Shown in pieces: positions 1 through 8,600 of a DNA stretch of 15,619 nucleotides. Source of the stretch: Stephanodiscus triporus (taxonomy: Eukaryota; Bacillariophyta; Thalassiosirophyceae; Thalassiosirales; Thalassiosiraceae); contig JALLAZ010000545.1 in the NCBI GenBank assembly GCA_036939755.1, forward strand, positions 1 through 15,619. Reading direction: 5' to 3'. The stretch's first letter is position 1; each line of letters starts with the position of its first letter. The notes beneath the pieces were generated by a model. That model did not search any database and was not told the DNA's origin. It saw only the letters and a program-made list of their open reading frames with translations. A program made the translations under genes and the position numbers.

Positions 1-1
1 G

Positions 2-39
<38 letters not shown>

Positions 40-58
40 GCTGTTGCTGTTGCTGCCT
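1..58. repeat. (GTT)n/(CAA)n microsatellite, poly-Gln coding
   Basis: Thirteen GTT units followed by mixed GCT/GTT units. On the minus strand this reads CAA/CAG glutamine codons in frame with the gene starting at 1276. The interrupted end (CAG CAA CAG CAA) is the older-looking part and the pure CAA part is at the window edge. Confidence 0.9.
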
Positions 59-1276
59 CGACGACGACGACTGGGCGGCGACCGCCGGCGACCCCTCCTG
101 GGGGGGAGGGGGAGGGTACGGCGGAGGAGCTTGATAGTAAGGATGATATTGAGGATGATGATGCGCGGGCGGCGGCGGCGGCTGCGCGACGACGGTCGTA
201 GTGGGGGGGTAGTGCACCGGCCGCGGGGCGTAGTAGCGATGATGATGATCGTGGGGAGGATGGCCGACGTAGGGAGCCACCAACGCCGCAGACGCCGACG
301 CCGCCGACGACGCGACCGGGTAGGACGGAGGAAGCTGCGCCGCGTGGCCAGGATGGAGGTGATGATGAAGATGTTGCTGCTGCTGCGACGACGGATGAGG
401 AGGGGGAGGGTGATGATGATGATGATGATGATGATGGGGATGATGTTGATAGTAGTTGCGGGGATCGTAGTCGTACGCTACCCCCCCCACCACCGCGTCC
501 GGAGGGGGGGGAGGAGGGGGCGGCCAAGCGGCGGCGGCGCCCCATCCTCCCCCCCCCGCGGCGTCGGGGGCAGAGGCGGAGGCGGGAGGTATCGACGACG
601 ACGACGACGACGACGATCCCTGCGACGGCCCGCCCCTCCCCCCGCCGGAGGAGGAGGAGGAGGAGGGGGCGGGACGTCGACCTCGTCCCCCCCTCCCGCC
701 CTGGGGCGGTCGTTGGACGTTGTTGCTTTGATGATGATGATGATGACGATGATGAAGTCGTCGTTGCTGCTGTTCGTCCGACGACGACGACGCCGACGGC
801 TGCTGCCGTCGTTGCTGTTCCCCGCGGCGGCGGCCGCGGCCGTCGTCGTCGTCGTCGTCGTCGACCCCGCCGTCGTCGTTCGCGGCCGCACCGGCCGTCG
901 TCCCTCCCAGCTCGTCCTCGCACGTCGACGACCTTCTTTGCTTCGAGTGATGATGATGATGATGATGATGAGGAGGAGGAGGAGGAGGAGGATGCCCCCC
1001 CTCCCGCTCCTCCTCCCGCGCCTGCTGATGATGCTCCCGTCGGCGCCTGTCGCGCGCCCTCTCGTGGGCCATGCGATGGAGGTCCTTCGCCGCCTCCGCG
1101 GCCTTGGCCGCCGCGAACGACGGCGGGGGGGAGGAGGAGGGGGTGGGGAGAGGAGGAGGGACGACGACCCCGACGACGACTTTCCGGCCGGCCGACGACG
1201 ACAACGACGACCCGGCGGCGGCGCGGCCGCCTCGACGGCTGGCGGAGGTGTGGTGGTGGTTCGAGGACGACGACAT
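1..1276 (-). CDS. Low-complexity His/Pro/Gln/Ser-rich protein, 3' end beyond window
   Basis: The frame from the ATG at 1276 stays open for 425 codons to the window edge, so the C-terminus is missing. I read every codon and found no stop. Of the minus-strand frames this one gives hydrophilic runs typical of real proteins, while the overlapping frames give Arg, Leu and Ile runs. In order: Ser/Val-rich start, a charged helical stretch (about residues 54-95, rich in Ala, Arg, Glu, Gln), Pro7 then His8 (about 95-109), Asp7 (about 139-145), Ser and Gly runs, a second His8 near 280, then a Tyr/Pro/His-rich prion-like part (about 265-400) and a poly-Gln tract at the edge (from about 411). No catalytic or DNA-binding domain is visible. 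Such composition is common in transcription or RNA-binding regulators, but that is only a guess. Any folded domain would lie outside the window. Confidence 0.6.
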
Positions 1277-1877
1277 CTTTGTTTATTGTTTTGTTGCCCG
1301 TCGGGGGGGCATCGCCATACTCCTTCTTTTCGTTCGTTCCTTCGTTCGCTCGCTTTCGGGATGGGTGTGGGGCGCACCGTGGCGGCGAGTGATCCCGTGG
1401 ATCGGATGCGGCCGGGGCTTATCCTTTACACTACACTTCCGGAGCACGCTTGTGTGTGTGTGTGGTGTGTTAGGACCAATGCCGAGCCCCAACTACTAGA
1501 TACTGTCCTGGATGGGCTGGCTCTTGCCAAACATTTTTTTTTTGAGCGGAGAGGGATGATGATGGAGTTGCTATTTGATTTGGCGGGCTCTCTCCCGCGC
1601 CTCAAGAGGAAAAGCCCCATCTTTCCCGCGATAAACATATCGTACTCCCACGTTGAAAAGCTACTCACAACAACAGAAAAAAAAGACAACATTCTTCTCG
1701 AGGAGACGGAAGGAAGTCTGTCCTCGCCTATGGTTGGTACTATCCACCACCCCAACCTCATTCATTGGCGACCGGACCGACCGACTGGATGGGAACGCAA
1801 TACATACACTCCATGGACCGATTCTCCCCGATCCATCCCCGCCGTCGCCGAAGGATCCTGCGCGTAATAATATCTCC
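1277..1877. promoter_or_regulatory. Shared divergent promoter region
   Basis: About 600 bp separate the start codons of two divergently transcribed genes (minus at 1276, plus at 1878), so both promoters and 5' UTRs must lie here. It holds a short TG/GT microsatellite near 1449-1462, a T9-10 run near 1532 and pyrimidine-rich stretches. I see no clear TATA box. Lower GC than the flanking coding tracts supports a non-coding role. Confidence 0.5.
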
Positions 1878-3135
1878 ATGAATTCGAAAGCCAACGACAA
1901 CGAAGAAGGGCCGGCTTCGGCAGCATCGTCATCGGACGAACAACAACAAGAACGACGATCCAAGGAGGAGGAGGAGGAGGAGGAGGAGGAGGAGGAATGT
2001 TGGGATCTGCCATCCGATTTCGACCTATACGCCAAGCGCGAGATACGGACCGTGCGCTACTGCCGCGGCCCCCCGAAACAGCGTCGTCATCGTCATCATC
2101 GATCGTCGTCGTCGTCGTCGTCACCATCATCATTTTCTGGCGATTCATCTTCGCTCCTCGTACCCATCTCCTCCGTCCATCGCCGTCGTCAACGTCATTC
2201 CTCCTCCTTTCGTCTCGAGTGCATCGAGCCGGATACGCCCCTCGACATCAACATCAACATCAACAACGACGGCAACAACGACGACGATGGTCGTGGAAAA
2301 CGATCGTCGTGCGATGCCACCGGTCAATGCGTTTGGGCCGGCGCTGCCCTCCTGATACGTTGCATCGACGAGTTGATGGCGAAATACGATGTAACGAGGG
2401 GCAACAACAGGCGCGTCATCGAGTTCGGATGCGGAACCGGAGTCGGCGGACTGGCGGTGATGATGATGCCCCCCTCCGACGAGAACGAGAGCGAGAGCGA
2501 GAGCGAAGACGATGGCGTCTCCTCCTCCTCCTCCGTCGTGCCGACGTCGTCATACGTTTGCTTCACGGACAACGATCCCGACGCCCTGGATTTGTGCCGT
2601 CGGAATTGTATGTTGAACGGACTGCGCGATGATTCGTATTCGATCGCGGAACTATCTTGGGGGGTAGAAGGCGACGACGACGACGACGATCGTGGCACTG
2701 CGGCCGCTACTATCGCCGCCGCGGGTACGTTCGACGTCGGGCTCGCCACGGATGTACTGTACGACGTGGACATGATCGGGCCGTTATTCAAGACGGCATC
2801 GGGATGCATTATGTCCGATGGCATATTCATTCTCTCTCACATCCCGCGCGCATGTTACAATGAAGGTAAATACGCTCCATATTTTAGTTGTTTGTTTCTA
2901 CCTTTTTTTTGTTGGTTATATCATCGTCTTCGTTTTATTCTAAAAAATGAAAGGGAATCCACCGGATGCGCGGGAGGATCTCGAAAAGTACATCATCGAC
3001 CATGCGGCGAGGTACAATATGCGATTGGAAGAAATAATACGACCGCCCGAGGATGAATATTACAAGGAAATATTCGATTGGTGTAAAGAGACTTCTTTCG
3101 AGGGCGGGGGAATACTAGTCTTCCGGAGGTCGTGA
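1878..3135 (+). CDS. Family 16 (METTL21/23-like) SAM-dependent protein-lysine methyltransferase, two exons
   Basis: Exon 1 is 1878-2865 and exon 2 is 2954-3135; joined they give 389 residues. The ATG at 1878 is the first in its frame. Family features, in order: an N-terminal acidic and Ser/His-rich region with Glu11 (residues 30-40); QCVWAGAALL around Trp153, the conserved Trp before motif I; motif I VIEFGCGTGVGG (from residue 180), which binds S-adenosylmethionine; TDNDPDALDL (about 230), the acidic end of strand 2 that binds the SAM ribose; ELSWG (about 258); and DVGLATDVLYD (286-296), the position of the family's D-x-x-Y-type catalytic strand. Exon 2 supplies the C-terminal strands ending in GGILVFRRS. 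Family 16 enzymes methylate lysines on chaperones, elongation factors or histones; the substrate here cannot be told. Ser- and Asp-rich inserts sit between motif I and strand 2 and after ELSWG. The fold assignment is firm, the subfamily is not. Confidence 0.87.
2866..2953 (+). other. Spliceosomal intron in the methyltransferase gene (88 nt)
   Basis: Donor GTAAAT follows a GAAG exon end; acceptor is ATGAAAG. It is T-rich with in-frame stops. Removing it joins a phase-1 exon end (G) to GG, giving an uninterrupted frame into a C-terminal block that matches the methyltransferase fold. Confidence 0.85.
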
Positions 3136-3926
3136 TATTTGCATATTTGTTGATGCCACTTTTTGATGCGCGTGATGCAGAATCTGCCACTATCGCCGTC
3201 GGCTTCGGACCGGCCGGACCCCATCTTATTAGATGGTGCGATTTTCCAACGCCCACGCCCGCAAGCCGATGCAGCCTTCTTTTCAGGCATTGAGGGTCGA
3301 TGGATCGACGACGATGCTCGCTTTGGGAGGTGGATAATGATGCAGTTCACCTGGCGGCATAGCTTGATTATGGCTCGCCGTCCCTAAAATGATTACTTAT
3401 CTATCAATTTCGCTAGTGCTCCCACAATTAGCAGTGGCGGAGATAGTGCTTAATGCGAATGGAGCCGATGTACATGATCGAGAGTGTGATGACAATGACG
3501 ACGCTGTGGACACAGCAAGCCTGAAAGCATCGAGGCACCCACGCGTCCTCGCAGCTATGCCGTTGGTTCGGATCCGTGCCAGACATTGCTAGATGTCACG
3601 TGGGACCACAGCTTGTGATCGTCCTCGGGAACAGGTCTCGAGAAAGACTATGCCGACGCGATGAATAATAAATGTCAATAACTCTTTTTATGACGATTCA
3701 TGTTTTATCTGTAAATCAGATGCGCATTATTTTGACTGCGTGCACTTCAATTTCCACTGCGTTGCTAAATAAATCAAGCCGATGCCAACAACAGACCAAG
3801 CCGATGCCAACAGCTGACAAATTCTCATTGGTAGCCAATCCACCCCATCCTGTCTTGCTTTTCTATTGTTCCATGACACATGAGCGTGCACAGCTTCGAG
3901 AAATACATGTTGCGTTGTGTCATCCG
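3136..3926. other. Non-coding interval after the methyltransferase gene
   Basis: No recognisable gene. Only short, overlapping frames with no conserved motif. It contains a 16-bp direct repeat (caagccgatgccaaca at 3775-3790 and 3797-3812, 22-bp period) and should include the 3' UTR of the upstream gene. Confidence 0.5.
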
Positions 3927-4304
3927 TCATGAATAATAATTCGGCCGTTGCCGCTGTCGGGGTTGGAGCCCATCCCTCACGATTTGACGTCTGGAAACGG
4001 ATTCGATTCCCCCCGTGTTCGCCCACTTTATCCACATCATGTCGACGGGGTCGCTCGGGTGGATCGTACAGGTATTACCCCGACATCGGATCATTTCGTA
4101 CGAGGGGTGATCCGTTTTCCCCACCCGAATCCAGATTATTTCGTCGTCTTTTTGCTCGAGATCGGAAGCGCACGACGAGCACTTTCTTCCCGTGATCTGC
4201 GTTGGATCTGATTGGCAATTATTGGGCTCGACATCTATCTTCCATGGAATGACGAGGTCATTCTTGTCGAGGAATTTGCGCTTCGCATAATGTACGGTGG
4301 GCAT
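3927..4304 (-). CDS. Orphan Cys-rich hypothetical protein or terminal exon
   Basis: From the ATG at 4304 this encodes 125 residues. The same frame is open further upstream to a TGA at 4425-4427, and that extension also reads like protein (KYFVERRTF, VYREFRFESG), so the true start may be higher or in another exon. The protein is balanced in composition, unlike the homopolymer-rich neighbours. It has a Cys-x2-Cys pair (KCSSCASD) followed about 30 residues later by Cys-x4-Cys-x2-His (RCRGNTCTIH), spacing that could bind zinc, then a Trp-rich segment (MMWIKWANTGG). I do not recognise the family. It could be an exon of a minus-strand gene, a remnant of a repeated gene family, or less likely a chance frame. 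Confidence 0.4.
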   Translation of the reverse strand: MPTVHYAKRKFLDKNDLVIPWKIDVEPNNCQSDPTQITGRKCSSCASDLEQKDDEIIWIRVGKTDHPSYEMIRCRGNTCTIHPSDPVDMMWIKWANTGGIESVSRRQIVRDGLQPRQRQRPNYYS

Positions 4305-4539
4305 GGCCTCATGCAATAATGGCACAACCCCCGACTCAAACCGAAACTCCCGGTAGACACGACAAGAAGAAGAGCAAAAAGTGCGCCTCTCAACAAAATA
4401 CTTCGCTTCGTCGCACCATAAAATTCAAATGAAAATGCTCGTATTTCGTTAACTCTCCGAATACGCACCGAATAATATATTATAGCAAAACACGGGCTCT
4501 TCTGTGCAGTGCGAGTTGTTCAAACTATTCACTATTCAG

Positions 4540-4839
4540 ATGAGAGGCTTCTCCTACTTATTGGGTTTGGGGTCGAATCATGCTTCATTCATGCTCTTGG
4601 GGAAAAGATTTTTTCCTTCCCCTCGAAATGGCAGCTCTGGACCCCGCGTACTGTATCCATATTATTATGATGGGGTTCCCAATGATGTGCTGGTTTGTGC
4701 CATAAGTGCGGCATTTTCGTTCAACCCTCGGGATTACATGGAGAGAAACGAAGCAGGGGCGCAGAGTAAGTATTTAGGTTGCCACCCCAAGCTCCTCGAC
4801 CTCTGTTTGAGCCGTACAAATATTACTGGAACCATGTAA
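4540..4839 (+). CDS. Weak hypothetical frame; possible alternative 5' exon of VPS33
   Basis: An ATG-started frame of 99 codons with no recognised domain (PYYYDGVPNDVL, FNPRDYMERN). Two perfect GTAAGT donor sites lie at 4766 and 4836 near its end. Splicing from 4765 to a CTAG acceptor ending at 4956 would join it, by my count in frame, to the VPS33 start. VPS33 does not need an N-terminal extension, since its own ATG already precedes the first conserved strand at a normal distance. It may therefore be an alternative exon, a separate small gene, or chance. Confidence 0.2.
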   Translation: MRGFSYLLGLGSNHASFMLLGKRFFPSPRNGSSGPRVLYPYYYDGVPNDVLVCAISAAFSFNPRDYMERNEAGAQSKYLGCHPKLLDLCLSRTNITGTM

Positions 4840-4913
4840 GTAGGGGTAGGAAATGAATCAACCTTCCCGGTGGAAAAAAAGACTGATGGTTACGTACCAC
4901 AGAGAGAGAATAA

Positions 4914-4920
4914 TATAAAA
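4914..4920 (+). promoter_or_regulatory. TATA-like element upstream of VPS33
   Basis: The sequence tataaaa lies 54 nt before the VPS33 ATG at 4974. At the usual 25-30 nt distance the transcript would start near 4945, leaving a 5' UTR of roughly 30 nt. Inferred from sequence only. Confidence 0.35.
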
Positions 4921-4973
4921 TATGATACATAATCGTACAACGCACACACAAGCTAGCACCACCGCCTTCCGCC

Positions 4974-5783
4974 ATGACCACGATGACGCCACCAAAGCAA
5001 CAGCAGGCGCAGGCGCCCCCCCCCCGCCGAGGCCCGCTCTCCCACATAGTCGACGCACTGCGAGAGGATAACCGTCAGCTTTTGCTCGAGACGCTGCGGC
5101 GTCCGTACCTCCCAACGACGAGCGGCGTCGGCGTCGGCGTCGGCGTCGACGGTCCTACCGGAGGAGGAGGGACATCGTCGTCGGCCGTCCCGCGGCGGCA
5201 GGTGTTGATATTCGGCTCGTCCGATCTGCGCCGGGTGATATTGCGACAGGTCATGGACGGCGGCGGGAGCGGTCGCGGGGGCGACGGCAAGAAGAGGAGG
5301 AGGGGCGGGAACAGGAAGACGAACGCGACGATGATCGAGGAGGAGGAGGAGATCGTGAGGGATTGGAACGAGGAGCTTAGGTCGTTGGCGTCGGCATCGG
5401 CGTCCTCCTCGTCGTCGTCGACGGCGGGCGGCGACGGCGGGGCGCGAGAGGCGGCGACGACGACGGCGACCCAGATCGTAGGCACGCACGTCCTGTCGCC
5501 TGCCTGCGACGGATCCGTCGTCGCCTCGCCCCACCACGACAACGACTACGACGACGACGTCGTCGCATCGGCCGCGTCGTCCCCGACGACGATCACATAC
5601 GTGCTCCGCGGGGGTGGATTCGACCTGCCGTCGCTGGGGGCGGCGACGGCGCATCGACGGAGGGTGCTCAGGGCCGTCGCGGAGGGGGCGAATAATTCGT
5701 CGTCGTCGTCGTCGTCGTCTACGTCGTCCGTATACGACTCGGCCTCGCGGGCGCTGTTCAACCCCTCGTCGGCATTGGGGACG

Positions 5784-5818
<35 letters not shown>

Positions 5819-7868
5819 GCGGCGGCAACCATCGGGGGCGGCGGCGGCCGAATCCACGTCGACGACGAGGCTGTTCCGATTCGTATTCGTGCCGCGGATG
5901 ACGGAAATGGAACGCGCCTACCTGAACGAATTGGGCATCGTGGCGACGGTGGAGGACGATGGGAGCGCGATGATGATGAATTCCTCCAAAAATGAGGGAG
6001 CGGCATCGTCGTCTTCGTCCCCCTCCATTGGAGTAAATTCGTTGGAATCCATGCCGATCGATTTGATCCCCCTTGACGACGACGTGCTCAGCCTGGAGCT
6101 GACGGGCGGTTGCGGGAGCGGCGTAATCGACGGCACCCGTTCCGCCGCCGCTGCCGCCGCCAACGCCGCGCCGTTTTCTCCCGGTGTGGGCGATGAGGGT
6201 GGGGCGAACTGTTCGTGCATGCGCCATTCTCTGATCGAGGGGTGCGACGCCGACGTGTCCGATGTGGTGGCGAGGAGTTTGATCAAATTGCAGCTCCTGA
6301 ATCGGGGCTGCGGTGGTGGCGACTCGTCGTCGTCGTTAGGTGGCGCCATCCCAAGAGTGCAGGGGTTGGGACCGTTGGCCACCGCGGTAATCGATCGTAT
6401 GATGACGTTGAGGATCGAGGAGGAACGGATGGAGGCGGAAGATGAAGAAGACGTGGAGGTGATTGACGACACCGGGAACGAGGTGTCGGGCGGACAAAAT
6501 GGCACGATGAATCGCAATGAGAATATTGTGAATGATGCCGCAGAGGGGGTGGAAATCACTCCCCTAAGAAGTGGTGATGCGAATGACGTACTGTCCTCGA
6601 TGTCGCCATCGCCCTCAATACAAGCTTTGCTGGTCATAGATCGAAGGATAGATCTCGTAACTCCCATGCTTACGCCTCTGACATACGAGGGACTCATTGA
6701 CGATGTGCTTCGAATTCAAGTGGGAGGATGCGTCTCAGTCAAGAAGTCAATAGTGGAGCCGGACGACAACGGGAAAGGGAACGAACAGCAGTGGCAGAAG
6801 CATCAGCAGGAGACGGTCCTTCTCCCCCTGAACGATTCAGATCCACTCTACGCCGAGGTTCGCGATAAGCACGTCGAAACCTTCGGCTCCTTCCTTCAAA
6901 ACCAGGCCAAGGCACTGAAGGAAAGTCACTCCCAATTCACGAATCGCGAGGCTGCGCGGCTCGATCTCACCGAGATTCATCAGTTCGTGAAGCAAATTCC
7001 GGTCTTCACGCGCAACTTGCGCTCATTGACGAATCACATTCACATCGCCGAGCTGGTGAAGTCAGCGGCCGAAGCCACGAGCTTTCGTCAGAGGTGGCAG
7101 ACCGAAAGGAGCATGCTCGAGTCCGAGCCTTGCTACGAGCTTTTGGAGGATTTGATCGCGACTGGCCTCGAGCCGCCATACCGCTGGTTGCGATTGTTCT
7201 GCCTCCAAAGCCTAACAAGCAACGGTATCAAGGCAACTAGGTACGATGCACTGCGAAGGGAGGTGATACAGACGTATGGGTACGAGTATCTGATCGTCTT
7301 GAACGATTTGGAGAAGGCAGGATTCCTGCGCAAGAGGGAGACCTTTTTCATCGATTCCATGGCGACTCCTTTCTCGACATTGCGCAAGGCGTTAAATTTG
7401 ATAAATCCCGACGTCGATCCGTCCAATCCCGAGGACATTGCATATGTTTCATCAGGATATGCGCCAATGACGGTTCGTTGGATCGAGGCGGCCATGAGAG
7501 GATACGCTGGTTTGGACGAGGCCATGAAGGAACTGCCAACGGGAGTGGGCGTAGGCAGTGGCGGGGGCGGGGGCGGGGGGGGGCGGTGGGTGGATGTGGA
7601 GCAACAGTCGCTGCCCGAAAATTTGGTCGAGGCAATGAAACGTAAAAGGGGTCCTAGTCTCGGAACTTTGGCAAAGCAATGGTCCAAAGAATCTTCGACG
7701 GAGGATGACAAGCCAGTGCTGCTGGTGTACTTTGTTGGGGGTGTGACGTTTATGGAGCTGGCTGCATTGCGCTTCCTCAGCAGGCGATCGTCGTTCCCTT
7801 ACAATATCGTTTGTTGCACAACCGAGATCGTGAATGGCGAGACGCTGCTCAAGTCACTGTCATGCTAG
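4974..7868 (+). CDS. VPS33: Vps33-type SM (Sec1/Munc18) protein of HOPS/CORVET
   Basis: A single uninterrupted frame of 964 residues; the ATG has a favourable context (gccATGa) and a TATA-like element upstream. Vps33 binds SNARE bundles within the HOPS and CORVET complexes and promotes fusion with late endosomes and vacuoles or lysosomes. Landmarks in order: RQVLIFGSSDLRRV (about residue 75, first strand of domain 1); TYVLRGGGFDLPSL (about 205); LFRFVFVPRMTEMERAYLNE (about 300); DLIPLDDDVLSLEL (about 362), a Vps33 hallmark; LLVIDRRIDLVTPMLTPLTY followed by EGLIDD (552-578), the most conserved SM motif; DPLYAEVRDKHVETFG (about 622); LRLFCLQSLTSNGIK (about 740); GYEYLIVLNDLEKAGFL (about 768); and LLVYFVGGVTFMELAALRFL (about 915) near the C-terminus. 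Usual Vps33 length is about 600-690; the excess comes from Ser, Asp, Gly, Ala and Gln10 inserts between conserved blocks. The catalogue of motifs makes the assignment secure; the length and exact loops are unusual. Confidence 0.94.
5787..5816 (+). repeat. (CAG)10 microsatellite coding poly-Gln in VPS33
   Basis: Ten pure CAG codons (residues 272-281), followed by CGG/CAA codons. Purity suggests recent slippage and likely length variation between alleles. Nearby TCG runs (about 5697-5720) code poly-Ser and a GGC/GGG run (about 7560-7583) codes poly-Gly in the same gene. Confidence 0.95.
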
Positions 7869-7959
7869 TGTAAGGTCTATTTACTTTATTTTGCTGCAGT
7901 CCTTCTGACCTTTTTCTGTAAGTACTACTATTTGGTACCTACCGCTTGTCTGGCATCTT

Positions 7960-8205
7960 TTAGACCATGACGAACGAATCGGATGGCCTGGCGATAACGT
8001 GCATATACTGATCGACCTCTTGCTCAAAGAACGACTCTGGATCGGACCTGCTTGAAACAGGATCAATCAAAAGTTTCGTTTTGAATGAGGGCTTTTTGGG
8101 ATGACATTTTGTTCGCTTGACCGATCTTAAAATCCTCGAAGATAAGAATGCAGATAATCGTGACGTTCGAATCATGATTGACTCCAGCGCTTCTAGGTTA
8201 ATCAT
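7960..8205 (-). CDS. Small hypothetical protein, convergent with VPS33
   Basis: The frame begins at the first ATG after an in-frame TGA and encodes 81 residues; a second Met is at codon 11. The N-terminal half is rich in Arg, Ser and Leu with no acidic residue after the first ten (IRTSRLSAFLSSRILRSVKR), which resembles a mitochondrial presequence. The second half is mixed and ends FFEQEVDQYMHVIARPSDSF before three small residues. No domain is recognised. Its stop lies 91 nt from the VPS33 stop, tail to tail. A chance frame of this length is quite possible. Confidence 0.33.
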   Translation of the reverse strand: MINLEALESIMIRTSRLSAFLSSRILRSVKRTKCHPKKPSFKTKLLIDPVSSRSDPESFFEQEVDQYMHVIARPSDSFVMV

Positions 8206-8600
8206 TGTGAGGCACGAGTCTCATACGAAATCGACTATCGGCCAAAAACCCGAAAGTAAAAATTGAAACAACCGTTAATGTTGCTCAAATGACCTCGACC
8301 AACGGCCAGCCAAAGAAACTGTCAGCTACTCTGCGCTCACTCAAACCGCAATTGAACAAGTCATGCATGGCGATCCTGAACCACGCTTCATGTGGCTACT
8401 TATATATAAGGAGGGCTTTTATGGCAATCCTTGTTCGGTAGTCGAATCTCTACTTTTTTCAACCGTAAGTTGATCTCATTCTTTAGGTTTGGATTTCATC
8501 GCCTAATCGTAACGCCATCTCGGACTTAAAACTCTCAGTATCCCACGATCTATTCACTTCATTAAAGAAGGAAAAGGCGACTGCAGCTCTACCTAGTCTT
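8206..8600. promoter_or_regulatory. Intergenic region with a TATATATAAG element at 8401-8410
   Basis: The element tatatataag (8401-8410) is the clearest TATA box in the window. Its core is palindromic, so it could serve either strand; it lies about 195 nt from both the minus-strand ATG at 8205 and the plus-strand ATG at 8601. On the plus strand, if transcription starts about 30 nt downstream (after 8430), the first ATG met is the one at 8601. No coding frame is claimed here. Confidence 0.4.

Noticed and set aside
478..1377. Minus-strand frame of 299 codons overlapping the gene at 1-1276
   Set aside because: Gives Arg, Thr, Ile and Leu runs, has no ATG start at its upstream end, and is a shifted reading of the same repeats.
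2..1867. Long plus-strand open frame (621 codons) across 1-1867
   Set aside because: It is antisense to the low-complexity gene and consists of Leu, Arg, Met and Val runs produced by GC-rich triplet repeats that lack stop codons. It starts with no true ATG at its left end and runs on into non-coding DNA.
1653..1877. N-terminal extension of the methyltransferase
   Set aside because: The frame is open upstream but has no ATG before 1878, and the extension shows no family similarity.
4953..6227. Minus-strand frame of 424 codons antisense to VPS33
   Set aside because: Arg/Leu-rich shadow of the Ser/Asp/Gln codon runs on the plus strand; the plus frame has all VPS33 motifs.
8421..8441. Short ATG frame right after the TATA element
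   Set aside because: Only six codons and too close to the TATA element to be in the transcript.
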